A DNA stretch of 64,000 nucleotides. It comes from Planctomycetota bacterium (lineage in GTDB: Bacteria; Planctomycetota; UBA1135; GCA-002686595). The notes below the pieces were generated by a model. That model did not search any database. It was not told the DNA's origin and saw only the letters and a program-made list of their open reading frames with translations. The DNA lies in assembly GCA_022446815.1 (NCBI GenBank), contig JAKVCD010000040.1, positions 62,001 to 126,000 of the forward strand. Direction: 5' to 3'. Positions 42,791 to 51,940 of the stretch are shown here, one piece after another; the first letter of the stretch is position 1, and the number at the start of each line of letters is the position of its first letter. The translations under genes were made by a program, and so were the position numbers.

Positions 42791-44071
42791 TCAGGTCATC
42801 GAGGCCCAAAAATTCGGCCAGGATTTCGCAATGCTGCCAGCGCCACCTACAGAAACCCCTGGCAGGCTCACCCCTAAGAGGGCAAAAGCGAAGGCCATTC
42901 GATGATCACCGCGGGAATCGAGACATACGGCATGGCGGGCACCTGCCCCAGGACCGATCCGCATGACGGGGTCCTCCCAGTCGCATTGAAAGCCCACCCG
43001 CTGCAGGCCGTCGCATAACACAGCGCCACGAGGGGACTCTTTCCCGTCCAGAGTGTGCAAACCGCTCAGAACAGTGGATTCTCCGCGCGTGAGCGCAACA
43101 TGAGCAGCGACGGCTGTGATAGGCGGCGCCAGGTCAGGCTCGCCAGACAAGTCCAGCCTTGCCCCGCCCGTCGGACCACCCTTGGTGATGAGCTCACCTT
43201 CCTCAACGTCGATCAAGCAGCCGAAAGCCCTGAGATGCTCAATGATGCGCCAATCGCCCTGGGATGAGCCAAACATCGGCGCAGGAACCCTTAACTCAAC
43301 ACCGCTGATGCAACCAGCAGCGAGGGCAACTGCGGCAGCGGATGCATCCACCTCGACCAACAAGGGGACCTTGGGAGAAAGGATTGCTGCGCTGACATGA
43401 AAGCCACCGTCAATGGCCTCAACCTTGGCCCCAAAGAAGCCTAAGGACTCCTCACTCAGGGAGAGATACGGCGCGCTGGGGACTTCGCCAGAGACAAGAA
43501 CATCACCTCCACCACTGCAGGCGGTTGCGACCCAAAGCGCCGTCAGCTCTTGGCTTGAGCGAGCATGCCTCAGGTGCGGGGGCCTTAGAGAGTCGGAGCC
43601 CTCTACACTCCCAATCCACCCTGAGCCAACTCGAACTTGAACTCCAGAGCCCGCCAGGGCCGACCAGAGCGCCGGGCTAGACCGTTCCTGTAGCGTGCCT
43701 GACGCTTGAATTTCCCAGAGCCCCTCCCTGCAGAGTGCAGCGCAGGTAGGAGCAACGCGGCCCAGAAAGCCTGCCTCGCCGACGGGTAAAGAACCACCTC
43801 GGATCTCACGCCCACCTGGTGTGAGGCGCAGTAGGTGCGTGCTCTTATCCACCTTTGCCCCCAGGGCTTCTGCACAGAGGAGGCCGTGCGCGATGTCGTC
43901 TCCGGCAGAGGACCACCCATCGCCAGATGGGAAGGAGAGGCTTACGGGGAGCCCTGAGCTGGCCGAGATCATGATCGCACGGAGCGCAGCCGACTTCGAC
44001 GGAGGGAGTGATACGGCCCGCGCCCTCACGGGCCCTAAGCGGACCCCCTCAGATGAATTATCCCCTCTCAT
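42791..44071 (-). CDS. aroA: 3-phosphoshikimate 1-carboxyvinyltransferase (EPSP synthase), divergent
   Basis: Catalyses the sixth shikimate step, joining PEP to shikimate-3-phosphate. The frame is open to 44224, but the ATG at 44071 precedes the conserved start (426 residues). Motifs: LPPSKSAALRAI (K26), AGDDIAHGLLCAEALGA, SSQELTALWVATA, EVDASAAAVALAAG, the late LDGKESPRG and DSRGDHRMAFAFALLG. The canonical GNAGT motif is replaced by GEAGFLGR, a variant that keeps the Arg. Divergent from purC, 70 bases apart. Confidence 0.88.
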   Translation of the reverse strand: MRGDNSSEGVRLGPVRARAVSLPPSKSAALRAIMISASSGLPVSLSFPSGDGWSSAGDDIAHGLLCAEALGAKVDKSTHLLRLTPGGREIRGGSLPVGEAGFLGRVAPTCAALCREGLWEIQASGTLQERSSPALWSALAGSGVQVRVGSGWIGSVEGSDSLRPPHLRHARSSQELTALWVATACSGGGDVLVSGEVPSAPYLSLSEESLGFFGAKVEAIDGGFHVSAAILSPKVPLLVEVDASAAAVALAAGCISGVELRVPAPMFGSSQGDWRIIEHLRAFGCLIDVEEGELITKGGPTGGARLDLSGEPDLAPPITAVAAHVALTRGESTVLSGLHTLDGKESPRGAVLCDGLQRVGFQCDWEDPVMRIGPGAGARHAVCLDSRGDHRMAFAFALLGVSLPGVSVGGAGSIAKSWPNFWASMT

Positions 44072-44141
44072 CAGGTCATCATTGTAGCGAGCGTGAGGCC
44101 TTGCCATACTCCCCGGCTGGTATCCCACACAGGAGAACTCC

Positions 44142-45053
44142 ATGCACAACGACAACGTGTTCCTCGGGCGAGACGACAAGATCCCGGGGCTCGAACAGAT
44201 CGCCTCCGGCAAAGTTCGAGACATCTACGCCATGGACGAAGAGCACCTCCTCTTTGTCACGACTGACCGAATCTCTGCCTTTGACGTGGTTATGAATGAG
44301 GGCATCCCCCACAAGGGCCAGGTTCTCACGTCCATCGCCGCTTGGTGGTTCCAAGAGACTCAGGACATCATCCCCAACCACCTCGTCAGCGCCTCAATCG
44401 ATGATGTGCCTGGCCTTGACGACACATGGAAGGATCGCCTCGACGGCCGCATCCTCGTCGTCAAGCGCTGCCAGCCCACGACCGTCGAGTGGGTCGTTCG
44501 AGGATACGTGGTCGGGAGCGGATGGAAGGAGTACCAGCAGTCTCAGTCCATCTGCGGCATCGAACTTCCCGCGGGCCTCTCACAAGCAGAGGTGCTGCCG
44601 GAACCCATCATGACGCCGACCACAAAGGACGACACACATGATGAGCCCATCACACAAGCGCAGGCACGTGAGCGTGTCGGTGATGAGACCTTCGACACCT
44701 GCTTGAACGCCTCCATGGCCCTCTTTAAGCGTGGGACGGAGATGCTCGCAGAGCTCAACATCATCCTTGCCGACACCAAGTTCGAGTTCGGCACGAAGGA
44801 CGGCGAGGTGATGCTTATCGATGAAGTCCTCACGCCCGACTCTTCGCGCTTCTGGCCTGCTGAAGATTATCGAGTAGGCATCTCACCCCCGAGCTACGAC
44901 AAGCAGATCCTTCGTGACTACCTTGAGACGCTCGACTGGGACAAGAACTACCCTGCGCCGAGCTTGGACCCTGCGGTCCTCGCGAAGGTCGGGGAGCGTT
45001 ATATGGAAGTTTGCGAGAAGATCATCAACAGCACGAGCGAGGTTTCGTCATGA
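44142..45053 (+). CDS. purC: phosphoribosylaminoimidazole-succinocarboxamide synthase
   Basis: SAICAR synthetase, which adds aspartate to CAIR with ATP in purine synthesis. The 303-residue protein is the longer (yeast/Bacteroidetes-like) type. Motifs are IASGKVRDIYAMDEEHLLFV, TTDRISAFDVVMNEGIPHKG, VEWVVRGYVVGSGWKEYQ and LIDEVLTPDSSRFWPAEDY. It starts a plus-strand operon purC-purE-mtnA, with its stop overlapping the purE start by ATGA. Confidence 0.97.
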   Translation: MHNDNVFLGRDDKIPGLEQIASGKVRDIYAMDEEHLLFVTTDRISAFDVVMNEGIPHKGQVLTSIAAWWFQETQDIIPNHLVSASIDDVPGLDDTWKDRLDGRILVVKRCQPTTVEWVVRGYVVGSGWKEYQQSQSICGIELPAGLSQAEVLPEPIMTPTTKDDTHDEPITQAQARERVGDETFDTCLNASMALFKRGTEMLAELNIILADTKFEFGTKDGEVMLIDEVLTPDSSRFWPAEDYRVGISPPSYDKQILRDYLETLDWDKNYPAPSLDPAVLAKVGERYMEVCEKIINSTSEVSS

Positions 45054-45547
45054 GTGTCGCCCTCTTAATGGGTTCTGATTCCGATTTCCCCCGCCTGGAA
45101 GAGTGCGTCGCCACGCTGAAAGAGTTCGGCGTGGACGTCACAGCCAGGGTCCTCAGCGCCCACAGGACGCCAGACGACGTAGTCCAATTCGTCGAGAAAG
45201 ACGGGCCCGAGTCAGGGGTCAAGGTCTTCCTCTGCGCGGCAGGCGGCGCAGCTCACCTCGCAGGCGTCGTTGCTGCCCACACGAGCCTCCCGGTCGTGGG
45301 CATCCCTATGGACAACCCCCCGCTCGGAGGCCTCGACTCCCTACTCTCTACCGCCCAAATGCCTGGCGGCGTCCCTGTGGCGACCGTCGGCACAGGCCGG
45401 GGTGGGCCGGTCAACGCCGCCCTCCTCGCCGTCCGCATTTTGGCCCTCGGCGATGAAGGTCTCGCGGAGCGACTGAAGGACTTCCGAAGCGGCCAGACTG
45501 AGAAGGTCCACGCCAAGGACGCTGCGCTTCAGGCCAAGCTCGGCTGA
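45050..45547 (+). CDS. purE: 5-(carboxyamino)imidazole ribonucleotide mutase
   Basis: Class I PurE, which converts N5-CAIR to CAIR. The ATG at 45050 overlaps the purC stop as ATGA, giving 165 residues (an in-frame upstream start at 45011 lies inside purC). Motifs: LMGSDSDFPRLEE, LSAHRTPDD, AAGGAAHLAGVVAAHTSLPV and MPGGVPVATVGTG. Class I enzymes need a PurK partner to make N5-CAIR; purK is not in this window. Confidence 0.96.
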   Translation: MSVALLMGSDSDFPRLEECVATLKEFGVDVTARVLSAHRTPDDVVQFVEKDGPESGVKVFLCAAGGAAHLAGVVAAHTSLPVVGIPMDNPPLGGLDSLLSTAQMPGGVPVATVGTGRGGPVNAALLAVRILALGDEGLAERLKDFRSGQTEKVHAKDAALQAKLG

Positions 45548-45550
45548 GTG

Positions 45551-46696
45551 ATGACAGAGGAGAAAGACCCGACCTCAGGTCTGCCTGAGACGCTCTCCTG
45601 GCAAGGAGGGCGCCCTGGTTATGTCCGGATGGTCGAACAAACACTCCTCCCCGGCGAGTTCACAGAGCTCGAAGTTAAGTCGGTCGATCAGATGGTTGAC
45701 GCCATCTATCGACTGGCTGTGCGGGGCGCGCCTGCCATCGGGGTCGCGACCGCCTATGGTGTGCTCCTTGGGATCCAAGACCTCGTGGGGCGTACTGCAG
45801 CTGATGTGATGGATGCCTTCGCGGGCACATGCTCAAAACTGGAGCGCGCTAGACCGACAGCGGTCAATCTCTTCTGGGCGTTAGAGCGCATGACCGAATG
45901 CGCTCAGGCCAAGGTCTCTGAGGGGGCGAGCGGCGACGAGATCGTCGGCGCCCTCTTTGACAAAGCAATGGCCATCCACGCATCAGACAAAGACACCTGC
46001 CAAAGGATGGGGGCACACGGCGCAGAGCTCATCAAGGATGGCGCACGCGTCCTGACACACTGCAACGCTGGCTCCTTAGCGACTGGCGGAATTGGCACAG
46101 CGCTTGCCCCTATTTACGAAGCCACCCGTCAAGGAAAGAGCGTAAAGGTCTACGCAGACGAGACGAGACCACTCCTGCAGGGTGCGAGACTCACATCTTG
46201 GGAGCTTGCCCAAGGTGGCGTGGACGTGACGCTCATTACAGACAACACCGCAGGCTGGGTCATGCGCGAAGGGAGGATCGACATGGTCATTGTCGGCTCT
46301 GACCGCATCGCGAGGAACGGCGACGTCTGCAACAAGATTGGCACCTATTCAGTGGCCGTTCTAGCCAGAGAGCACGGGATCCCCTTCTTTGTGGTCGCGC
46401 CGCTTTCTACCTTTGACATGACCCTGGAAGACGGCTCTAGGATCCCCATTGAAGAGCGTCCGGCCGAAGAGGTGACCGAACCGATGGGCCAGCGCATCGC
46501 GCCCGAAGGCTGTCAGGTCTACAGCCCAGCGTTTGACGTAACCCCCGCTCGCCTCGTCAGCGGAATCGTCACTGAGGTTGGCGTGATCCACTCTCCGACC
46601 ACAGCAGCCGCAGAGGCAGCCTTCAAACAAGCTGGCCTAGAAATCCCAGAACTCGTCACCCCGGGCGAGATCAAGGGGTCTAAGGCGATGGGCTAG
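45551..46696 (+). CDS. mtnA: methylthioribose-1-phosphate isomerase
   Basis: An aldose-ketose isomerase of the methionine salvage pathway, 381 residues. Motifs: LAVRGAPAIGVATAYG, LTHCNAGSLATGGIGTALAP (catalytic Cys region), YADETRPLLQGARLTSWELA and IVGSDRIARNGDVCNKIGTY with the catalytic Asp. It resembles eIF2B-type proteins overall, but these motifs are those of MtnA. A GTG at 45548 directly after the purE stop is an alternative start. No other salvage gene lies nearby. A weak terminator follows. Confidence 0.94.
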   Translation: MTEEKDPTSGLPETLSWQGGRPGYVRMVEQTLLPGEFTELEVKSVDQMVDAIYRLAVRGAPAIGVATAYGVLLGIQDLVGRTAADVMDAFAGTCSKLERARPTAVNLFWALERMTECAQAKVSEGASGDEIVGALFDKAMAIHASDKDTCQRMGAHGAELIKDGARVLTHCNAGSLATGGIGTALAPIYEATRQGKSVKVYADETRPLLQGARLTSWELAQGGVDVTLITDNTAGWVMREGRIDMVIVGSDRIARNGDVCNKIGTYSVAVLAREHGIPFFVVAPLSTFDMTLEDGSRIPIEERPAEEVTEPMGQRIAPEGCQVYSPAFDVTPARLVSGIVTEVGVIHSPTTAAAEAAFKQAGLEIPELVTPGEIKGSKAMG

Positions 46697-46714
46697 AAGT
46701 TCAGGCCCGTTTTT
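46690..46714 (+). terminator. weak intrinsic terminator after mtnA
   Basis: GGGCT (46690-46694) and GGCCC (46704-46708) form a 5-pair stem with one G-T pair, followed by GTTTTT to 46714. The left arm includes the first base of the mtnA stop codon. The stem is short, so read-through is likely. Confidence 0.45.
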
Positions 46715-46790
46715 ATAGCTTCTACTACAGAGTCGCATTTCGACTGTCCGAACAAGGGAGGGAAACCCCAAGACCCCTTCCCCAAGGACA

Positions 46791-47090
46791 ATGACTCCGA
46801 CTCCGAGCAAGGCGAAAGCCACCAAGAAGAAGACCACGAAGAAAAAGGCCGCCAAGAAGACAAGCACCAAGGCCAAGCCCGCAGCCGCCAATAAGCGCCG
46901 CGCCAAGAAGGCGGCGAAGACGGCTCACGAGAACAATCGAAATCCGATTCGCCCTGACGAGATGTCAACAGACCTCGTCGAGTTCATCACTGCGATCGAC
47001 TCCTACAAGCGAATTCACGAGCGCCCCTTCCCCAGCTGGTCTGAGGTCTTGGACATCGTCAAAGCCCTCGGATACACGCGCAGCGCCTAA
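46791..47090 (+). CDS. small protein with Lys/Ala-rich histone-like tail
   Basis: A 99-residue protein of two parts. Residues 7-45 are almost only Lys, Ala and Thr (AKATKKKTTKKKAAKKTSTK), like the tails of histone H1-type bacterial DNA-binding proteins. Residues 55-99 form a compact domain with TDLVEFITAIDSYKRIHERP and PSWSEVLDIVKALGYTRSA. DNA or RNA binding by the tail is inferred from its charge. I cannot name the C-terminal domain. A short AAGGA lies just before the ATG. Its stop overlaps that of the convergent GTPase gene. Confidence 0.7.
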   Translation: MTPTPSKAKATKKKTTKKKAAKKTSTKAKPAAANKRRAKKAAKTAHENNRNPIRPDEMSTDLVEFITAIDSYKRIHERPFPSWSEVLDIVKALGYTRSA

Positions 47091-48013
47091 GAGGCGACAG
47101 CCTCCCAGCCGCGTCTCAACTCCTCAGGATCTAAGCCTCCACCGATCAACACGATCGTCGAGGTCTCCGGAGCGGGCCGGTCCATCGGGCCAAACTCCAG
47201 CCAATCGTGGATCCCATGGACCGCGACGGCGGTCTCGTGGTCTTTCACCCTAAAGACCCCCTTGATCCGCCACAGCTCTTGGGAGCGTCTAGCCGCAAGG
47301 AACTGCAGCCAAATCTTAAGGGCGTGCAGATTCAGGGTCTCCTCTGAGGTGAGGGACACGGTCACGATGCCGTCTGAGTGCGCGTGATCGTGGTCTGACT
47401 CCACGACGACCGGAGACCCATCTCCAAGGAGCCAGGCAGGGTCAACCTCCCCATGCGACGCGCACCGAACGGCCGCGTCTGGGCGAAGCCCCGCTAGTTG
47501 TTCAACCAGGGCGTCGAGAGTGTCAGGACTTACGCGGTCAACATGCCCGACCAGCAGCCGGTCGGCGCAGGCGAGCTGATCTCGAGCTTCTGGGCGGTCG
47601 TCAAGCTGCCGTAGGGCGTGTTCTGCGTGCAAAACGGTCACCACACCTGCGACCCTTAGCCGCTCTCTAAGCTCCGACACTGCGCCCAAGGTCCTTACCA
47701 CAGGCCCGGGACTAGCCAGCCCTGAAGCCTCAATCAGGATCCGGTCGGGTGGCCCGTCTGGAGACTGCAGGAGGTCTGCCAGCGCATGAGATAGATCCCC
47801 TAGCACTGTGCAGCAAACACACCCGTCCATGAGCTCCACAAAGCCCCAGTCGGCCTGTTGGACGAGCATTCCGTCCACGCCAAGCTCCCCGACCTCGTTC
47901 ACGACCACGGCAACGCGACCTGCCTCCCCGCTGGAAAGGAGAGCGTTCAACACGGTCGTCTTCCCTGCACCGAGGAACCCGGCAAGGAGGGTCACAGGAA
48001 CACGCTGGTCCAC
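47087..48013 (-). CDS. CobW/COG0523-type GTPase (G3E family)
   Basis: A 308-residue metallochaperone-type GTPase starting at GTG. The P-loop is GFLGAGKTT (residues 12-20), the CxCC metal-binding motif is GCVCC (C65, C67, C68), and ILIEASGLASPGPVV is the switch region. A His-rich stretch (ESDHDHAHSDG) before the C-terminal CobW domain suggests zinc or another metal. Members insert or shuttle Zn, Co or Ni; the client is unknown. It follows glyA by 2 bases, so the two are co-transcribed. Confidence 0.9.
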   Translation of the reverse strand: MDQRVPVTLLAGFLGAGKTTVLNALLSSGEAGRVAVVVNEVGELGVDGMLVQQADWGFVELMDGCVCCTVLGDLSHALADLLQSPDGPPDRILIEASGLASPGPVVRTLGAVSELRERLRVAGVVTVLHAEHALRQLDDRPEARDQLACADRLLVGHVDRVSPDTLDALVEQLAGLRPDAAVRCASHGEVDPAWLLGDGSPVVVESDHDHAHSDGIVTVSLTSEETLNLHALKIWLQFLAARRSQELWRIKGVFRVKDHETAVAVHGIHDWLEFGPMDRPAPETSTIVLIGGGLDPEELRRGWEAVAS

Positions 48014-48015
48014 AG

Positions 48016-49260
48016 CTATGCCCCCGTGGCGAGACCTTCAGGATAGATCGGATAACTCTTAGCGAGCTCGCCGATCGCGCCGCGAACTCGGGCAGCGACG
48101 GACTCATCCGTGGGTGCTTCGAGTACATCAGCGATACAGTCTGCGAGGGTCACGCAATCATCGACTCCGAGTCCACGAGTCGTGATGGCGGCTGAGCCGA
48201 GCCTCACCCCGCTAGCCTCCATCGGCGGCCTCTTGTCGTAAGGAATCAGGTTCTTATTGCAGGTAATCTCAACGGAGTGGAGAAGGTCCTCGGCATCACG
48301 ACCGCTCAAACCCTTTGCGTCTACATCCACCAGCATCACGTGGTTGTCGGTTCCACCGGAGACGATTCGAAGCCCCCTCTCCTGCAAACGGGCGGCCATG
48401 GCTCCTGCGTTTTGAACAACGCGAGCTGCATAAGCTTCGAACTCAGGAGCGAGCGCCTCCCTGAAGGCGATCGCCTTCGCCGCAATCACATGCATAAGAG
48501 GCCCGCCCTGGCCGCCGGGGAAGAGCGCCGAGTTAACCTTCTTGATCACATCAATCTCAGCCAACACAGCGCCGCCACGGGGCCCGCGGAGCGTCTTATG
48601 CGTCGTAAACGTCGTGACGTCTGCATAAGGGATGGGGCTAGGGTGAGCCTTACCCGCGACGAGCCCCGCGATGTGAGCCATGTCCACCATGAGCTTTGCC
48701 CCCACCTCTTTGGCGATAGATGAAAAGGCCTCGAAGTCCAGCGTTCGCGAGTAGGCAGAGGCGCCAGCGATCAGCACAGCAGGGCGAAGCGCGAGAGCCT
48801 TGTCTCGCACCTCGTCCATGTCGATGACCTCTTCGCCCTCAGTTACGCCATAGTGATGAAAATCATAGAAAACGCCGGAGAAGTTCTTTGGGTGCCCATG
48901 CGAGAGGTGCCCCCCGTGATCCAAGCTCATCGCAAGCACGGTCGCGCCGGGGTCACAGATCGCCATAAACGCGGCCATGTTCGCCTGCGTACCGCTATGG
49001 GGCTGCACATTAGCTCGCTCGGCACCAAAGAGCTCCGTCACGCGATCCCGTGCGAGGTCCTCTACGGTGTCTACGTGCTCGCAACCTCCATAATAGCGAC
49101 GGCCTGGGTAGCCCTCCGCGTACTTGTTGGTCAGCGCAGTACCCATCGCTGCGATCACCTCTGCGCTCGCGTGGTTCTCTGAAGCGATCAGCTCTAACTG
49201 CCGCTCTTGACGCTCGGTCTCGGCGTCGATCGCCGCCCATGTCTGGTCATCAGTCCTCAT
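48016..49260 (-). CDS. glyA: serine hydroxymethyltransferase
   Basis: A PLP enzyme exchanging serine and glycine and charging tetrahydrofolate with one-carbon units. Of normal length at 414 residues, it shows LIASENHASAEV, YGGCEHVDTVEDLARDR, VQPHSGTQANMAAF, and the PLP-lysine motif TTFTTHKTLRGPRGG. An AGGAGC ribosome binding site lies 6 bases before the ATG. It lies 26 bases after the MORN-type lipoprotein gene and 2 bases before the CobW-type GTPase gene. One-carbon supply fits with the purine genes near by. Confidence 0.97.
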   Translation of the reverse strand: MRTDDQTWAAIDAETERQERQLELIASENHASAEVIAAMGTALTNKYAEGYPGRRYYGGCEHVDTVEDLARDRVTELFGAERANVQPHSGTQANMAAFMAICDPGATVLAMSLDHGGHLSHGHPKNFSGVFYDFHHYGVTEGEEVIDMDEVRDKALALRPAVLIAGASAYSRTLDFEAFSSIAKEVGAKLMVDMAHIAGLVAGKAHPSPIPYADVTTFTTHKTLRGPRGGAVLAEIDVIKKVNSALFPGGQGGPLMHVIAAKAIAFREALAPEFEAYAARVVQNAGAMAARLQERGLRIVSGGTDNHVMLVDVDAKGLSGRDAEDLLHSVEITCNKNLIPYDKRPPMEASGVRLGSAAITTRGLGVDDCVTLADCIADVLEAPTDESVAARVRGAIGELAKSYPIYPEGLATGA

Positions 49261-49286
49261 GTTCTGCTCCTGGCTAGTTGGCGCTC

Positions 49287-50210
49287 CTAGAGCGACCCCG
49301 TTCTTTGACCCTTTTCATAGGTCCCGCTCACCTCAGAGTCGAGGGAGCCGTCTTCTTTATAAAACTGCCAGGGGCCAGCGCGGAGTCCTCCGCTTAGCTC
49401 ACCCCTCATCTTGAGCCCACCATCCTCGTACCAGGATTCGAATAGGCCATCGAGCGCCGCGCCAGCCTCAAGCCGCCCGCCGCTCTCGTACCAACGCTCG
49501 CCGCTCGCCACCTCGCCATCCACCCAAAGGGCCTCACTCTCTTTCGCACCGGAAGCAAACCAGGTCTTGACAGTCCCAGAGAGCGCACCCGCATCAAAGG
49601 GCTCCTCGCTCTGCAGTTGGCCATTAGGATGCCAGGTGCGCCAAACCCCGACTTGGGCGCCAGAGTCCCAATCACCCGCCACCTTCACCTCGCCGGTAGA
49701 CCAATAAACCTTTGATGGGCCGTGGAGTCGACCCCCTGAGAAGTTGCTCACATTCAAAACTTGGCCGCCAGGATAGAAAGTGATGGACTCACCCTCCGCG
49801 CGCCCACCTTTGTAGGAAGCCTCCCTGGCCACCTTGCCATTGTCATGCCACTCAGTCATTTTCCCTTCAACCCGACCAGACACCCAAGTTCGTTCAGACT
49901 TCTTCTGCCCGTTTGGATGCCATTCGTCCCACACTCCGACCTCTTCGCTAGAGGACGCGCCTCCTTGCTCGATAATCTCAAAGGAACCTCGAACAGCGAC
50001 CTGTCCGTTCGGGTGCCACCAGGTCCACTCCCCGGTCTTCCTCCCATATATGAGCGCGCCCTCTGATTGCTTCAGGCCTGCCGCCTCATCGTGCCAGGTG
50101 GTCGTAACCTTAGCCTCAGTCACCGAAGGCCCTCCGCCGTCCCCGCAACCGGGAAGCAGCGGCGCGAAAAGCAAGAGAACCCGTGACAGATCTTCAACCT
50201 GGATGCTCAT
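49287..50210 (-). CDS. lipoprotein with MORN-type (YwqK-like) repeats
   Basis: A 307-residue protein whose signal peptide ends in the lipobox LLPGC. The mature part is about ten repeats of 20-25 residues around the pattern G-x-W-x-x-W-(H/Y)-x-x-G-x, for example GEWTWWHPNGQ, GVWDEWHPNGQ, GKMTEWHDNGK, GVWRTWHPNGQ and GPWQFYKEDGS. This is the MORN_2/YwqK type, found in many exported bacterial proteins. The 'antitoxin' label often attached to YwqK homologues has no support here: no toxin gene is adjacent. The role is probably beta-sheet scaffolding at the membrane. Confidence 0.85.
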   Translation of the reverse strand: MSIQVEDLSRVLLLFAPLLPGCGDGGGPSVTEAKVTTTWHDEAAGLKQSEGALIYGRKTGEWTWWHPNGQVAVRGSFEIIEQGGASSSEEVGVWDEWHPNGQKKSERTWVSGRVEGKMTEWHDNGKVAREASYKGGRAEGESITFYPGGQVLNVSNFSGGRLHGPSKVYWSTGEVKVAGDWDSGAQVGVWRTWHPNGQLQSEEPFDAGALSGTVKTWFASGAKESEALWVDGEVASGERWYESGGRLEAGAALDGLFESWYEDGGLKMRGELSGGLRAGPWQFYKEDGSLDSEVSGTYEKGQRTGSL

Positions 50211-50302
50211 AGCGGCATGTTAGTCGAGCGAGACGAAGTTCCAATCGTTCGATGCCAATCTGTGAGCCAACCTTTCCCGACCGAGATCGTAGGACAACCC
50301 CT

Positions 50303-51787
50303 GTGACCCGCACCTTAGCCAGACCCCTGAGAGCCCTCGGCGCAGCCGCCCTCGTGCTGCTCACATCTTGCGGACAACAGAAACAGCCCAACGTCGTCTT
50401 GATCACACTGGACACGACTAGGGCTGACTACCTCAGCTCTTACGGCGGCAAATCCTCTAGGACGCCCAGCATGGACGGCCTCGCAGCTCGAGGAGCCAGG
50501 TTTGACCTCGCGCTCTCGGCCTCGGCCGTTACCCCAGTCTCCCACGCCACGATACTGACGGGCCTCTACCCTTATGAGCACGGCCTGAGGGTCCTCTCTG
50601 CCGCGAGCGGCTTCACGCTCAATGACGACATCCCCACGCTCACCACCACCCTCAAAGAGAAAGGCTACAAAACCATCGCCGTGCACTCGGCGTTCCCTGT
50701 AAGTGGCCACTTTGGCTTTGACCACGGCTTCGACGTCTTTGAGAGCTTCCAGGTTGAGATGCAACGGACTAATGATGTCCAGGACAGATGGGACGTGAGC
50801 CGTGGCCAGCGACGCTCCGATGAGACCACGGACATAACGCTCAGAGAGCTCGGTGATATAGAAGAGCCCTTCTTCCTGTGGGTTCACTACTGGGACCCTC
50901 ACGACCCCCTCATGCTCCCGCCAATGGAGTTCCTCCCGACGGACCTCAAGGTTGACCCCGAGAACATCGCAGGCCGACACACCGAGATCTACGCGGCGGA
51001 GGTCACCTACCTCGACACCCAGATCGGGCGGCTCCTCGACGGGATGGAGGCTATGGGGCATATGGAAAACACCATGGTCTGCCTCACATCCGACCACGGG
51101 GAAGGCCTAGACGACGGCAAGCGTGACCATGGCTGGTGGGCACACAGGATCCTCTATCAGGAACAGATCCACGTCCCCCTCCTGGTGTCCGGACCAGGAA
51201 TTCCGGCTGGCGTGAGCTCCGATCAGCTGGTCAGCACCTGCGACCTCGCAGCCACCGTGTATGACTACCTCAACGTACCGCCGCCTCGCGCACTCTCTGG
51301 CCGCAGCCTTCGAGGGCTCATCGAAGGCGGCAGCGAGCCCGATCGATACGCATATGCAGATCAGATCAATGGGTTCGACTACAACGCAAGCATGGTCACA
51401 CGAAGGCCACAGGCACGCTTCCTATACGCGCTCGCGCAAGGGCCATGGAAGCTCATCTACAGGCCCGTCGACCCCGCGACCAGCGAGCTCTACAACCTCC
51501 AAGAGGACGAGGCTGAGCTGAACAACCTGTTCACCAAACGTGCCGACAAGGCGCAGGAGTTGATGCGCGAGCTAGCCCGTCGACAGCCCTGGGTCCTGGA
51601 ACCATTCGCCTCCGGAGATGGCCCGGGAGCGTCAGCAGAAGCTCAAGCCCTCCTCGAAGCCCTCGGCTATGTAGGGAGCGGTGAGCAGACAGAGAGCGTC
51701 TGGACGTGGTACTCCATCAGCCAAGCCACCCTCCACGACGACCCCGAGGAGCTATCGCCCCTAGACCGTCTCCCTGCCCTTAAATAA
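50303..51787 (+). CDS. sulfatase-fold (alkaline phosphatase superfamily) lipoprotein
   Basis: The frame is open to an ATG at 50252, but the GTG at 50303 has AGGA 8 bases upstream and starts a compact signal peptide ending in the lipobox LLTSC (494 residues). The core has NVVLITLDTTRADYLSSYGG (metal-binding Asp) and CLTSDHGEGLDDG (late metal site). The site that carries Cys or Ser (C/S-x-P-x-R) in formylglycine sulfatases reads SAVTPVSHATILTG, so Thr is the likely nucleophile. It may be a phosphatase or phosphotransferase rather than a sulfatase. The substrate is unknown. Confidence 0.82.
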   Translation: MTRTLARPLRALGAAALVLLTSCGQQKQPNVVLITLDTTRADYLSSYGGKSSRTPSMDGLAARGARFDLALSASAVTPVSHATILTGLYPYEHGLRVLSAASGFTLNDDIPTLTTTLKEKGYKTIAVHSAFPVSGHFGFDHGFDVFESFQVEMQRTNDVQDRWDVSRGQRRSDETTDITLRELGDIEEPFFLWVHYWDPHDPLMLPPMEFLPTDLKVDPENIAGRHTEIYAAEVTYLDTQIGRLLDGMEAMGHMENTMVCLTSDHGEGLDDGKRDHGWWAHRILYQEQIHVPLLVSGPGIPAGVSSDQLVSTCDLAATVYDYLNVPPPRALSGRSLRGLIEGGSEPDRYAYADQINGFDYNASMVTRRPQARFLYALAQGPWKLIYRPVDPATSELYNLQEDEAELNNLFTKRADKAQELMRELARRQPWVLEPFASGDGPGASAEAQALLEALGYVGSGEQTESVWTWYSISQATLHDDPEELSPLDRLPALK

Positions 51788-51940
51788 GTATTCATGAGCG
51801 CTTAACTGGTCGGTTCTTGGCTCAATGGCTATCTTGTAGAGCACCATAGACGTCCAGCGCGGCGAACACCTTGCAGCCACGTCTTTGCGGTTTCCAATAA
51901 AACAGCTCCATTCAAGCGGACGCAGCAAACTATACATCCC

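Noticed and set aside
42791-44071. Possible loss of function in aroA from the missing GNAGT motif
   Set aside because: The variant GEAGFLGR keeps the Arg, and the Lys, Asp and late KES/DHR motifs are present, so the enzyme is probably active and only divergent.
49287-50210. Toxin-antitoxin locus, from the YwqK antitoxin label often given to such repeats
   Set aside because: The protein is a lipoprotein of MORN-type repeats, and neighbours are glyA and a sulfatase-fold gene. No toxin gene is present.
50315-51097. Minus-strand open frame of 260 codons
   Set aside because: It is antisense to the sulfatase-fold lipoprotein gene and has no motif or ribosome binding site.
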